NCBI GenBank assembly: GCA_050485685.1 | Contig: JBJHBW010000014.1 | Span: 24,478 to 88,477, forward strand | From: JBJHBP01 sp050485685 | GTDB taxonomy: Bacteria > Pseudomonadota > Gammaproteobacteria > Steroidobacterales > Rariloculaceae | Length of the DNA: 64,000 bases | Direction of reading: 5' to 3' | Shown: positions 34,882 to 43,760 of the stretch, in pieces | Layout of the letters: every line of letters begins with the position of its first letter | Numbering within the stretch: position 1 is the first letter of the stretch | Position numbers and translations under genes: made by a program | The notes under the pieces: generated by a model | What the model was told of the DNA's origin: nothing | Seen by the model: the letters and a program-made list of their open reading frames with translations, nothing else | Databases searched by the model: none

Positions 34882-34943
34882 CGTGGTGCAGCTGACTCAA
34901 TCGAAAACCGGCCTGCAAACCGGCAGGCCGAAGCGGAAACACA

Positions 34944-35429
34944 ATGACAATATCAATCGGCGATCGGATGCCTGGCGGCAAGCTTGGCCATATGGGCGAG
35001 AACGGCCCGGAACAGATCTCAACGGATGAGCTGTTCAGTGGCAGGACAGTCGTCCTGTTTGCGGTGCCCGGCGCTTTCACACCGACCTGTGCAATGAAAC
35101 ACCTGCCGGGATTCATCGAGCAGGCCGATGCCATCCGTGCCCGTGGCGTTGATGTCATCGCTTGCCTGGCCGTCAATGACGTGTTCGTGATGTCGGCCTG
35201 GGGTCAGGCCAGCCATGCCGACGACAAGGTCATGATGCTCGCGGACGGCAATGCTGACTACACGCGACTGCTGGGCCTGGACGTGGACGCATCCGCCTAC
35301 GGCATGGGAATACGCAGTCGACGCTATTCGATCCTGGTCGACGACGGTGTCGTTCGCCAGTTGAATGTGGATGCGCCAGGAGAGTTTTCCGTCAGTTCCG
35401 CCGAACGCCTCCTCGAGCAATTGGGCTGA
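34944..35429 (+). CDS. Peroxiredoxin (Prx5 family)
   Basis: The 161-residue thiol peroxidase reduces hydrogen peroxide and organic peroxides in the cytoplasm. The peroxidatic cysteine is Cys49 in VPGAFTPTCAMKHLPGF, with the threonine of TPTC. A conserved arginine is seen in GIRSRRYSILVDDGVV. It lacks the fused glutaredoxin domain of some Prx5 proteins, so it needs an external thiol donor. It is expressed alone from its own promoter after the terminator, and converges with etfA. Confidence 0.93.
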   Translation: MTISIGDRMPGGKLGHMGENGPEQISTDELFSGRTVVLFAVPGAFTPTCAMKHLPGFIEQADAIRARGVDVIACLAVNDVFVMSAWGQASHADDKVMMLADGNADYTRLLGLDVDASAYGMGIRSRRYSILVDDGVVRQLNVDAPGEFSVSSAERLLEQLG

Positions 35430-35441
35430 CCGAGAGACTTG

Positions 35442-36422
35442 TCATGGCGTGACCGGAATGTCATCCCTCAGTTGCGCCAGAAGTTCCGGAACTGCTTCAG
35501 CGAGATCCGCGAGCAAAGCGATGTCCGCGACCTGCATGATTGGGGCTTCCGGGTCGTTGTTGATCGCTACTATGGTGTGCGCATCCCTGATGCCAGTCAG
35601 GTGTTGTATTGCTCCGGAAACGCCAAGTCCGATATAGAGCTCCGGTGCAATGATCTTACCTGTCTGACCGATCTGAAGTTCATTAGCGGCCAATCCGGCG
35701 TCCACAACTGCACGAGAAGCGCCCAGGGCGCCGTTCAGGGCTTCGGCTAATGCCTGAGCCTGCACAAGGCCGTCGCCATCACCTATACCGCGTCCGACGC
35801 ACACCACCCGCCGCGCCCCCGACAGCGAGGGACAGTCTTTTTCGCCCGTTCGCAAACCAAGGAATCGGCTTCCGACAGCCGGCACGGATGTGCCCACCGA
35901 ATGCGGGACAGGATCAGCGCGCACGACCGCCACTGGAGACTGATTTCCTGCGGGCGTCCAGGCAGACACACGGACTGTACCCAGCAACTGCCTTGCCGGA
36001 TCCGCCACCAGCGTGACAATGGCATTCCCTGCGTATGCGGGGCGACGAAAGCGATAGGGGCCGTCCACTGCGATGATGTCGCTGATCTGGCCTACGCCGA
36101 GCAGGGCCGCCACGCGTGGCAGCACGTCACGACCGAAAGTGGTGGCCGGCGCAAGCACGTGCGTATAGTCGGCAGCGAGCTCGCTGATTGCGGGAGCCAG
36201 TATTTCAGCCAGACAGCCGGCGAATGCCGGGTTGTCCAGCAGCAGAACCCGACTCACGCCATCCAGGACTGCCGCCTCGGATGCAGCTTCTCCACCGTCC
36301 ACTGCCATCACAGCCAGGTCCAGGGCTTCGGCGCCGATCTGGCGCGCACACTGCACCGTGCATGCAGTCGCCGACGCTAGCTGCGTCCCATCGAGTTCAG
36401 CAATCACCAGCACACGAGTCAT
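35442..36422 (-). CDS. etfA: Electron transfer flavoprotein alpha subunit
   Basis: The 326-residue alpha subunit binds FAD and, with EtfB, carries electrons from acyl-CoA and other dehydrogenases to ETF-ubiquinone oxidoreductase. The C-terminal FAD domain shows VVCVGRGIGDGDG, QIGQTGKIIAPELYIGLGVSGAIQH and VAINNDPEAPIMQVAD. The N-terminal domain is typical. It overlaps etfB by 4 bases. It fits the FadJ-like protein at 52 kb as part of fatty acid oxidation, though the loci are separate. Confidence 0.95.
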   Translation of the reverse strand: MTRVLVIAELDGTQLASATACTVQCARQIGAEALDLAVMAVDGGEAASEAAVLDGVSRVLLLDNPAFAGCLAEILAPAISELAADYTHVLAPATTFGRDVLPRVAALLGVGQISDIIAVDGPYRFRRPAYAGNAIVTLVADPARQLLGTVRVSAWTPAGNQSPVAVVRADPVPHSVGTSVPAVGSRFLGLRTGEKDCPSLSGARRVVCVGRGIGDGDGLVQAQALAEALNGALGASRAVVDAGLAANELQIGQTGKIIAPELYIGLGVSGAIQHLTGIRDAHTIVAINNDPEAPIMQVADIALLADLAEAVPELLAQLRDDIPVTP

Positions 36423-37225
36423 CGGTCCAGCAGGCCCCGATTCCGAAGTTCCGAAATCAACTCGCGCACTGTAGCGACACGGATTCCGCGCGGGCGCGGC
36501 TCGGGTGCATCCACACTCTCAACTGTGAACTGTGCCGGCGTGGCCCGTACTGAAGTCGGTAGCGTTACGGTCTCGATTTGCTTGCGTCTCGCTTTCAACA
36601 CATCGGGAAGCTTCACGTACCGCGGTTCATTGAGTCGCAGATCGACTGTGATGACGGCGGGCAGCGCCACCCTGACCATGCTGTGTCCGGCATCGACTTC
36701 GCGGATCACGGATGCGGCTCCGTTGTCGATATCTATCCGCGACGCAAAAGTGGCTTGCGGGCGGTTCCACAGACCGGCAAGCATGGGCCCGGTTTGCGCG
36801 TGGTCGGTGTCGGTGGCCTGCTTGCCCATCAGAACCAGGTCCGGCTCCTCGCGCTCGATGACTGCCAGCAGCGCCCTGGCCACCGCCAGGGGTTCCAGTG
36901 CTGCAGACGCACTGACGCGGATCGCGCGGTCGGCCCCCATTGCAAGTCCGCTGCGCAGCTGTTGATCGCATTCCTCGCTGCCAACGCTGACGACCACGAC
37001 TTCACCAGCCTCGCCACGTTCACGAATACGCAATGCTTCCTCGAGCGCGATTTCGTCGAACGGGTTCATGGTCATACGCACTCCGTCCATGACGATACCG
37101 CCACGGTCCTCGCGCACCCGCACCGGAACGGCATAGTCGACCACCCGCTTCAGTGGCACCAGCACCCTTGAAAGCCCCGCTCTTCGCTCGGGGTCTACAA
37201 CTGACGACGACGACTCCTGGGCCAC
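36419..37225 (-). CDS. etfB: Electron transfer flavoprotein beta subunit
   Basis: EtfB binds AMP and docks dehydrogenases. Conserved segments are VLVPLKRVVDYAVPVRV, MNPFDEIALEEALRIRE, GADRAIRV, LMGKQATDTDHAQTGPMLAG and LRLNEPRYVKLPDVLKARRK. The start is unclear. No ATG fits; GTG at 37225 with AGGGAAGGA upstream gives a 20-residue extension over the family, while GTG at 37165 gives 248 residues, the usual length but 2 residues short at the N-terminus. It is divergent from alaA and overlaps etfA by 4 bases. Confidence 0.93.
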   Translation of the reverse strand: MAQESSSSVVDPERRAGLSRVLVPLKRVVDYAVPVRVREDRGGIVMDGVRMTMNPFDEIALEEALRIRERGEAGEVVVVSVGSEECDQQLRSGLAMGADRAIRVSASAALEPLAVARALLAVIEREEPDLVLMGKQATDTDHAQTGPMLAGLWNRPQATFASRIDIDNGAASVIREVDAGHSMVRVALPAVITVDLRLNEPRYVKLPDVLKARRKQIETVTLPTSVRATPAQFTVESVDAPEPRPRGIRVATVRELISELRNRGLLDR

Positions 37226-37286
37226 AGATCCTTCCCTGCGTGGGGATAACAAGGGAGAATACCCCTTTTTTGAGCAGGAACCTGCC

Positions 37287-38534
37287 GTGTTGATCCCCCC
37301 GAAGTTTGAGCCCAGCCGCCAGCTGAAAGACGTTCGCTATGAGATACGCGGACGGCTCGCCCGGAGGGCACAGGAGCTGGAGCGGCAGGGCTACGAAATC
37401 ATCTCCCTGAACATCGGCAACCCTGGCGTGTTCGGCTTCCGTACGCCTGAGACCATGCGCCTTGCGATGATCGAGAATCTTGGCGCCAGCGAGGGTTACT
37501 GCAATCAGAAGGGCATTTTTCCTGCACGGGAAGCCGTCGTGATGCAACAACAGGCACGCGGCATTATGGACGTGACGGCGGAACAGGTGTTCATTGGTAA
37601 CGGCGTCAGCGAACTGATAGACCTGACACTGCGGGCTCTGCTGAACGATGGTGACGAAGTCCTGATTCCCAGTCCCGACTATCCACTGTGGACCGCCGCT
37701 ACCACGCTGAACGGCGGCAGGGCGGTCTACTACCCGTGTGTAGAGAGCCAGCAGTTCGAGCCCGATGTCGAGCGCATCGAGTCCCTGATCACGCCACGCA
37801 CCCGCGCGATCGTCGTCATCAATCCTAACAATCCCACCGGCGCGGTCTACAGCAGGGAGATCCTGTCGGCAATCGCAGAAGTTGCCGCGCGGCACAACCT
37901 GGTCGTGCTCAGCGACGAAATCTACGACCAGATGACCTACGACGAAGCCCGGTTCGTGCCGATGGCCACGCTGTGCAAGGACACACTGTGCGCGACGTTC
38001 AGCGGCCTGTCCAAGGTATATCGGGCTTGCGGTTACCGGGTTGGCTGGGTGTCATTCAGCGGTGCCGTGGAACGCGCCGAAGGCTATCTGAAGGCGCTGG
38101 ATCTGCTGGCAGCACTGCGTCTGTGCAGTAACGTGCCCGGTCAATGGGCTGTGCAGACTGCACTTGGCGGCTTTCAGAGTATTCGCAACCTGTGCGAACC
38201 CGGCGGGCGACTGTATCAGTCGCGCGCCGCAGTCATCGAAGGCGTGAATCAGAGTGAGTTCCTGCATCTGGTGCCGCCGCGCGGGTCCATGTACGCGTTC
38301 ATTGGTGTGGATACACGGCGCCTGCCGGGATTCGACGATGAGGCATTCGCGATGGAGCTGCTGGAACATCATCATGTGTTGATTGCACCGGGTTCCAGTT
38401 TCAATACGCCATATCGCTCGCATTTCCGCGTCACGACGTTGCCGGACGAGGACACTCTCGCCGAGGTCTTCCGGCGCATGGAACAGGTCCTGAGGCAGCT
38501 GGCCAACGCGCCGCCAAAGCTGGAATCTATTTGA
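37287..38534 (+). CDS. alaA: Alanine transaminase, AlaA type
   Basis: This 415-residue fold-type I PLP aminotransferase matches AlaA, which makes alanine from pyruvate and glutamate. Features include NIGNPGVFGFRTP, PSPDYPLWTA, INPNNPTGAVYS, DEIYDQMTYD and the PLP lysine at about 243 in SGLSKVYRACGYRVGW. The start is GTG at 37287, with AGGA seven bases before. It shares a 61-base divergent gap with etfB. The substrate call rests on family resemblance. Confidence 0.9.
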   Translation: MLIPPKFEPSRQLKDVRYEIRGRLARRAQELERQGYEIISLNIGNPGVFGFRTPETMRLAMIENLGASEGYCNQKGIFPAREAVVMQQQARGIMDVTAEQVFIGNGVSELIDLTLRALLNDGDEVLIPSPDYPLWTAATTLNGGRAVYYPCVESQQFEPDVERIESLITPRTRAIVVINPNNPTGAVYSREILSAIAEVAARHNLVVLSDEIYDQMTYDEARFVPMATLCKDTLCATFSGLSKVYRACGYRVGWVSFSGAVERAEGYLKALDLLAALRLCSNVPGQWAVQTALGGFQSIRNLCEPGGRLYQSRAAVIEGVNQSEFLHLVPPRGSMYAFIGVDTRRLPGFDDEAFAMELLEHHHVLIAPGSSFNTPYRSHFRVTTLPDEDTLAEVFRRMEQVLRQLANAPPKLESI

Positions 38535-38618
38535 GGTGGTTACTACAAATTACTGTATATATTAGGTATATCTGAGGAACTGGCAGCGACGCGCCGCCCT
38601 CATCCGGCCTACCGATAC

Positions 38619-38738
38619 CTAGCTTTGGGCGAGGTCGAAGTCGTCGATGTACTTGTAGGCCGGGAGCCTTGCGATGTACTTTCGACCGATCTCGAGCCAG
38701 TCCTCGCTCCAGTCGCAGGGGAGCGAGCTTCTACTGCG
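38619..38738 (-). pseudogene. Possible C-terminal gene fragment between gspN and alaA
   Basis: Immediately after the gspN stop, in another frame, the minus strand reads a convincing protein tail including DWSEDWLEIGRKYIARL and ending KYIDDFDLAQS, then TAG. Codon choice is strongly coding-like (CTC, AAG, TAC, GAC). There is no start of its own: the frame continues back inside gspN. I do not recognise the family. It is probably the relic of a gene truncated during insertion or rearrangement. Confidence 0.35.
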
Positions 38739-38743
38739 AACTT

Positions 38744-39502
38744 CTACAGGGTGCCCGTAAAGCTGAACGCCCTGCGCCCGCTGGCATCGGGATCGTCGGT
38801 CATGAACTGCAGGCCCTGGACCAGCTCCGCGCTGGCGTTTTCGCGGGCACGCACCAGGCCCTCGATGCGGTAGGCACGGTCGCTGCCAAGTTCCAGTTCG
38901 CCACTGACTTCCAGCGGCCCTCCCGCATCCCGTACCGAAGCGAGGATTCCGTTGCCGCCGCCTGGATGAAACTGCAGGGCGTAGCTTCCCAGCGTGACGA
39001 AATCCGGCTGATCGCCGGCCATGAACCACATCCCCTGGAGATCATTGACGCCGGCATCGCCAACCACGACGACCGGCCAGCCCCGATCGAGGACCAGTCG
39101 CTCCAGCGACAGGCTCACCCGTCCTTCCAGGCCCTCCAGTGGCAACGCTGCACGCAAGGCTGCCAGCGACGTTGCAACACGGATGTCTGAAAACTCGACC
39201 GTGTTCATGCCGGCCCTGACGGCACCGCTGACGAAACCTTCCGCAAGTCGGCTCTCAAAGCTTGCCCCCAGACGAAGAGTCAGCAGCGCCGACGGGTGCA
39301 ACTGCCAGCGCAAGTCGCGGAGCGGAAAGCCCTCGACAGAACCCAGCGCGGCACGACCGGACCACACGGTGCCTTCCACACCCGACAGCGCCAGTTCCGG
39401 CGGCGCAAACCAGCGGTATGCGGTGGCCGCCGGGAACATGGTCAGCACGAACGCCAGATATGCGCCCACGCCCAGTGCCACCCAGCCCAGTCTGCCCGGC
39501 AT
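38744..39502 (-). CDS. gspN: Type II secretion system protein N
   Basis: The 252-residue protein has an N-terminal membrane anchor (about 6-28, LGWVALGVGAYLAFVLTMFP) and a periplasmic beta-rich domain with GTVWSGRAA and LRDLRWQLHPSALLTLRLG, typical of GspN. GspN is a non-universal inner membrane subunit of the type II secretion machine. It is the last gene of the gspG-N operon, 3 bases after gspM. No gspC, D, E or F follows. Confidence 0.88.
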   Translation of the reverse strand: MPGRLGWVALGVGAYLAFVLTMFPAATAYRWFAPPELALSGVEGTVWSGRAALGSVEGFPLRDLRWQLHPSALLTLRLGASFESRLAEGFVSGAVRAGMNTVEFSDIRVATSLAALRAALPLEGLEGRVSLSLERLVLDRGWPVVVVGDAGVNDLQGMWFMAGDQPDFVTLGSYALQFHPGGGNGILASVRDAGGPLEVSGELELGSDRAYRIEGLVRARENASAELVQGLQFMTDDPDASGRRAFSFTGTL

Positions 39503-39505
39503 GTT

Positions 39506-39982
39506 TCAGGCCCGGCGCAAGAAAAGACGTCCGCTGACCAGCCCCGCCTGACGCGTACTGCTGAACGTCGCTGACTCGATGCTGACGCCATGTTCTGCCT
39601 GCAGCATGACCAGCCAGCTGAGCATGGAATCAAAGGACGCGTTCTGGAATGTCACATTGATGCCGTCCGGACCATCGGGACGCGTCTGTGTGAATGCACC
39701 GCCCAGCCCATGCGCCTGCTGCGTGCGCTCGACCAGTACCAGTAGTGAAGTACCCTGAGCGGCACCGGCCGTCGGTGTTGCAGATCGGCCGGGCAGGGCG
39801 GCGGTGCGCTGCAACGCGACCTCCAGACGCTGCTTCTCCGCCACCGCAAGCGACAGGTTCGAATTCGCGGCAGACAGCGGCGACCAGATCAAACCCCAGA
39901 CGACAATGATGGCCGCGGCCACAGCACCGGCCAGGAGTATGATTCGCTCGCGAGGTTGCAGGTTGTCCAGCCATTCACGCAT
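39506..39982 (-). CDS. gspM: Type II secretion system protein M
   Basis: The 158-residue bitopic protein has a short cytoplasmic start (MREWLDNLQPRERIILL), a membrane helix (about 14-34) and a coiled coil leading into a small periplasmic ferredoxin-like domain. GspM pairs with GspL in the inner membrane platform that links the GspE ATPase to the pseudopilus. It follows gspL after 2 bases. Confidence 0.88.
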   Translation of the reverse strand: MREWLDNLQPRERIILLAGAVAAAIIVVWGLIWSPLSAANSNLSLAVAEKQRLEVALQRTAALPGRSATPTAGAAQGTSLLVLVERTQQAHGLGGAFTQTRPDGPDGINVTFQNASFDSMLSWLVMLQAEHGVSIESATFSSTRQAGLVSGRLFLRRA

Positions 39983-39984
39983 GG

Positions 39985-41223
39985 TCAGCTCCCCGCCGTC
40001 ACGATCTGTACGCGACTTTCTACGCCGCTCTCACCGGTACTGGTGGACTGTATCCGCGCCTCGAGATTGCGCTCGGCCGCAAGCCGGCGCGTGAACTCGT
40101 CCAGCGCCGGCACGCCCGGGACCACCAGCTGCAGATCAAGCACGCGGTTGCGATAGCTCAGGCCCTCGATTCGACTGCCGGGCGGTCGCGTGGCAGCAAC
40201 CGACGCAACCATGGCCAGAAAGTGCTCGGCACTGCCGCCATCCGCGGATTCGCCCAGGGCTTCCAGTACCCGACGTGCATCCGTTTCGCACGCACGCAGG
40301 TTGGAAGCGCCGAACTGCTGCTGGCACATTGACTGCAGGCGCGCAGTCAAGGTTGCATCCGTGCGCGACAGGCTCACGTACTGCGCAGCCTGAGCCACGA
40401 AGGCAATCAGAATGCTCACCGCCACGAGACCGGCCGCGACTCGCCACGGTTTCAGGAGCGCGGCCCAGTCGGATCTGCGACCGTACTGACCCTGAAGGAG
40501 ATTGGTCCCCGGATGGTGTGCCAGCGTTCTTGCCAGCATCACCGTCACCCCGTCCGCGAGTACCGTAAGATCAGCGTCAATCTGCTGTTCACGCAGCATC
40601 TGAAGTTCAACGCTGCAACGCTCGGCAGCGTCCGAATCGGCAAAGACCGTCAGGTGTTTCGGGTCGCCGGAGTCTTCGCTTTCGCCGGCCACGACGCCAA
40701 GCAGATCGGCAAGTGCAATATCCTCCAGTACGAATGGTGGATGTCCGGCACGGCGACCGTGAATGCGCCCCCCCTCCGCAACCAGCGTCAGGGTGCCCGG
40801 AGTTTCGGGAACGCCTTCCATGTCGGCGAACATCGCATCAGCCCGAATGCCGGCGGCCTGCAGAACGGCAAGCCAGGATTCCAGGCGTTCGCGCGTCACC
40901 ACCGATACATTGACATGGCCTGACTCGGCACGCTGGCCAATAGCGAAAAACAGCCGCTCCACGTCGTGCGCCAGTGCGTCTTCCAGCGCGTAAGGCACCA
41001 TCTGACGGAGTCGGGACTGAGGAGCGGAAGGCAGTTCCGGCTGCGCCGCGACCACGTCCAGGCCCGGCACCAACGCAATCACGCGCCGTCCGGCAGCGGC
41101 CGCCGAGGCAGCCTGCAGTGTGTCGTGCGTGGCACTCGCAGCCAGACGGTGATCAGCGTCCAGCACTACCCAGCTGCACGCGTCGGCGCCGTCAGACAGT
41201 CGTATGTAAAGCGTTTCGGACAA
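39985..41223 (-). CDS. gspL: Type II secretion system protein L
   Basis: The 412-residue GspL has an actin-like cytoplasmic domain (about 1-250), one membrane segment (about 262-285, VAAGLVAVSILIAFVAQAAQ) and a periplasmic ferredoxin-like domain. It recruits the GspE ATPase. The start appears to be TTG at 41223 (MSETLYIRLSDGAD); no better start is near. It lies 50 bases after gspK, the widest gap in this operon, and 2 bases before gspM. Confidence 0.88.
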   Translation of the reverse strand: MSETLYIRLSDGADACSWVVLDADHRLAASATHDTLQAASAAAAGRRVIALVPGLDVVAAQPELPSAPQSRLRQMVPYALEDALAHDVERLFFAIGQRAESGHVNVSVVTRERLESWLAVLQAAGIRADAMFADMEGVPETPGTLTLVAEGGRIHGRRAGHPPFVLEDIALADLLGVVAGESEDSGDPKHLTVFADSDAAERCSVELQMLREQQIDADLTVLADGVTVMLARTLAHHPGTNLLQGQYGRRSDWAALLKPWRVAAGLVAVSILIAFVAQAAQYVSLSRTDATLTARLQSMCQQQFGASNLRACETDARRVLEALGESADGGSAEHFLAMVASVAATRPPGSRIEGLSYRNRVLDLQLVVPGVPALDEFTRRLAAERNLEARIQSTSTGESGVESRVQIVTAGS

Positions 41224-41273
41224 CCGTTCTACTCCACACCCATCGCGTTGAAGCCCACCTGGCCAGTACCCGA

Positions 41274-42197
41274 CTACTCGACGCCGAGACTGCGAAACAG
41301 CGGCCGTGTCAGCCCACTGGGATCGCGCTGCAGTACCGACCTCATTGTCAACTGGGCGTCGCCCAGTGTCACCGTTGCGGTCAACAGAAAGTGTTCGCTG
41401 ACACTGTCAATGCGCTGCAGCGTCTGAGGCTCCACCAGCCCGCCGAACACGGCATCGATATCACCGAATGCCGACAGGCCGCGTTCCTCCACGAGGGACC
41501 CCGCAAGGCGCAAGTCTATATCATCGGACAGTGACGCGAGCACCACGTCTGAGGCGGTATTGACGTTGATCCGAGTACCGCTGGGCAGGGCCGTGACGTA
41601 GGGTGCAAGTCGCTGGTAGGTTTCCTGATCGAACCCGGAAACGGCCATGAGCTCGGATGGCGTGGTGATCATCACGTTGGCGGTGCGATAGGGCGGATTC
41701 TCGCTCGCATATACCGGGTCTTCTGCTCCGGACGGGAAACGCTGCTCACTGTCATAGTCGATCCAGTCCACGACGGCCTGGGCCAGGGAGGGATCGATCT
41801 CCAGAGTCAGCAGCAGTCGCTGGAACTGCTCGATGGCCGGCAGGTTCTCCACCCCTACGGGCGTCACCAGATTGTTCAGGTTGAAGCGTCCGTGCAGATC
41901 TTCCAGCCGACCAATGATAGTGCCTCCGTCGACCGGAACCGGCGGTAACTCGAAAGCCCAGTCCTCGCCGAGGTGGTCACTGTCCGGTGAATCCACGATG
42001 TCCTGACGAAGGATATCGGCCGCCCAGGCTTCGGCGGCCTGTGCATACATCAGGCCCTGATCGGCTGCCAGTGCCGCCGCCGTGCGACGCTGATCCAGCG
42101 TCGCCTGCCACATCAGGTTGGTCGCAATCAGGGTGCCCACCGCGACGACAAGAATCGCGGTAATGATCGCAACGCCGCGCTGCCTGTGCGCCGTCAT
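41274..42197 (-). CDS. gspK: Type II secretion minor pseudopilin K
   Basis: The 307-residue GspK is the large pseudopilin that caps the pseudopilus tip with GspI and GspJ. A prepilin-like leader and helix (QRGVAIITAILVVAVGTLIA) is followed by a long alpha domain with DLHGRFNLNNLV and DYDSEQRFPSGAED. As usual for GspK, the +5 glutamate is absent. ATG at 42197 overlaps gspJ by 4 bases. Confidence 0.92.
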   Translation of the reverse strand: MTAHRQRGVAIITAILVVAVGTLIATNLMWQATLDQRRTAAALAADQGLMYAQAAEAWAADILRQDIVDSPDSDHLGEDWAFELPPVPVDGGTIIGRLEDLHGRFNLNNLVTPVGVENLPAIEQFQRLLLTLEIDPSLAQAVVDWIDYDSEQRFPSGAEDPVYASENPPYRTANVMITTPSELMAVSGFDQETYQRLAPYVTALPSGTRINVNTASDVVLASLSDDIDLRLAGSLVEERGLSAFGDIDAVFGGLVEPQTLQRIDSVSEHFLLTATVTLGDAQLTMRSVLQRDPSGLTRPLFRSLGVE

Positions 42198-42802
42198 ACC
42201 CCAGTCTCCACCAGGCGCCACACGCGTCCGAAGCCGTCGATCTCAACCGCAAACTCGACGGCACGCGGTCGCAGGACAAGACGGGAGGGTCCGGTCAGCC
42301 CCAGGGGAGGCCACTCCCGGTGCCAGTTTCCGCCTTCATCCAGAAACCGGATCTCCACGTCCTCGATGCCTTCCAGCAGATCCTGCCGTATCGGAGGCGT
42401 AGACATCGTGCGATCCATGACCGGCCAGTGAAAGCGCACCAGGGTATCGCCCTCGCGGTGATAGGCGACGCGCAGCACGGTGCCGCGCGGAAAACCGGCC
42501 GGGTTCGACCAGCCGCCACGGCTGAACTCGAGAGCGAACTGTGCATTCGGGCTTGCGAGCACCGCAGGCTGGCGACTGTCGCCAAGCTCATCGCGGGTAG
42601 GGCGGGGATGGATCTGAGCCAGGTCCTGCATCACGACCCGCATCGCAAACTGCACTTCGCGCCAGCGATCGGTGCGCTCGCGTGCCAGGGTCTGCTGATT
42701 GATCACCTCTGTCAGGCCAACCAGGGCCATCACCCCGACCACAGCCACGATCGCGACGGCGATCAGCAGCTCAATCAGCGTGAAGCCGCGATGACACCTC
42801 AT
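42194..42802 (-). CDS. gspJ: Type II secretion minor pseudopilin J
   Basis: The 202-residue minor pseudopilin has the prepilin peptidase signature RGFTLIELLIAVAIVAVVG near the start (cleavage between G and F, +5 glutamate). GspJ forms the pseudopilus tip with GspI and GspK. The C-terminal domain (NLAQIHPRPTRDE-like region) fits the family. ATG at 42802 overlaps the stop of gspI by 4 bases; the stop overlaps gspK by 4 bases. Confidence 0.92.
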   Translation of the reverse strand: MRCHRGFTLIELLIAVAIVAVVGVMALVGLTEVINQQTLARERTDRWREVQFAMRVVMQDLAQIHPRPTRDELGDSRQPAVLASPNAQFALEFSRGGWSNPAGFPRGTVLRVAYHREGDTLVRFHWPVMDRTMSTPPIRQDLLEGIEDVEIRFLDEGGNWHREWPPLGLTGPSRLVLRPRAVEFAVEIDGFGRVWRLVETGV

Positions 42803-43242
42803 CCTTCCACTCCCGTGACAGGGGCCGGCCATTGCACCGGTGCGAAACCGGCCGGTGACGGCGGTTCGAGAAGGCCGGAAACGGTGTGAATCACCCGATC
42901 CGGAGCGTCCGCCAGAGAAACGTGCACGTCGGCACGGCGCAGGTTTTCAACAGGGGATGCTGAAACTTCAGTGCGCACATGCCAGCGGCGCGATGCAAAC
43001 TCAAGGTCTTCCGAGCTCTCGCCTATGGCGGGCCATTCGCGCAGCAGACTGAGCTCTGTGACCTTGTTGGTCGCAATCCAGCTGGCGAGCGTCTTGTCCT
43101 CTATGTAAACCGCACCGACCACGTAACGATTCAACTGCGTGTTCACGGCCATCATGCCAAGCGCAACGATGACCAGCGCGATCATGACTTCGATCAATGT
43201 GAAGCCCTGCGCTGCGAACAACTCAGGGCGTCGCGAAGCCAT
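42799..43242 (-). CDS. gspI: Type II secretion minor pseudopilin I
   Basis: The 147-residue protein starts MASRRPELFAAQGFTLIEV, with prepilin cleavage after the glycine, and continues VMIALVIVALGMMAVNTQ. GspI nucleates the tip complex. ATG at 43242 is chosen over an in-frame upstream start at 43281, which overlaps gspH further. As placed it overlaps gspH by 20 bases and gspJ by 4 bases. Confidence 0.92.
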   Translation of the reverse strand: MASRRPELFAAQGFTLIEVMIALVIVALGMMAVNTQLNRYVVGAVYIEDKTLASWIATNKVTELSLLREWPAIGESSEDLEFASRRWHVRTEVSASPVENLRRADVHVSLADAPDRVIHTVSGLLEPPSPAGFAPVQWPAPVTGVEG

Positions 43243-43756
43243 CTTCGGAAGTCTCCATCGTACCGTCCAGCGCGACATCAAGAGTCATTCGACCCGGATC
43301 AAACCCCCGTTGAAGACTGACCCGGAAAGGCGTCACCTCGCCACTTGAGAACAGCGCGATCTGAGGTTGAGGCACCTCCGGGGCACCGATCTCGAAGTCA
43401 GGTCGCAGCACCAGATCCCGACCTTCCATGGCCAGCGCAATGGACAGACCATCCGGAAGATGTCTGGGCCGCATCAGGTTGTCCTGCGCCGGTTCCACCC
43501 ACTGTTGCTGCATGTAGTCGTATATATAGAAACGATAGCCGCTGCGCGTGAGGAGAATGCCGTAATCACGCCCCTGCATCAGCGCTTCCTCGCGCATCAG
43601 TTCCAGCAGGCTGGACAGGCGCAGCATCTCGCGTTCCATTTCGCGATCGCGGCCCAGGACGCCGATGGAAAGTACGGCTGCACCGATGAAGATGCCGATG
43701 ATCGTGACGACTATCAGCAGCTCAAGTAGCGAGAATCCCCGAGCACTACGTGGCAA
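43223..43756 (-). CDS. gspH: Type II secretion minor pseudopilin H
   Basis: The 177-residue pseudopilin carries RGFSLLELLIVVTIIGIFIG close to its start. The best start is TTG at 43756 (MPRSARGFSL), 4 bases after the gspG stop. An ATG at 43819 would overlap gspG by 59 bases and put 28 residues before the cleavage site, which is unusual. GspH links the tip complex to the GspG shaft. Confidence 0.9.
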   Translation of the reverse strand: MPRSARGFSLLELLIVVTIIGIFIGAAVLSIGVLGRDREMEREMLRLSSLLELMREEALMQGRDYGILLTRSGYRFYIYDYMQQQWVEPAQDNLMRPRHLPDGLSIALAMEGRDLVLRPDFEIGAPEVPQPQIALFSSGEVTPFRVSLQRGFDPGRMTLDVALDGTMETSEDGFATP

Positions 43757-43760
43757 GTGC

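Noticed and set aside
33500..35176. Minus-strand frame of 558 codons across the TPR gene, terminator and peroxiredoxin
   Set aside because: It crosses a clear terminator and two well-supported genes and shows no recognisable domain.
37274..37285. GCAGG-AA-CCTGC palindrome upstream of alaA
   Set aside because: Short, and it contains the alaA ribosome-binding site; by itself not evidence of an operator.
38540..38575. LexA-like or promoter-like AT-rich patch after alaA
   Set aside because: Only a half-site (CTGTATATAT) is present, with no matching second half and no gene in the right position.
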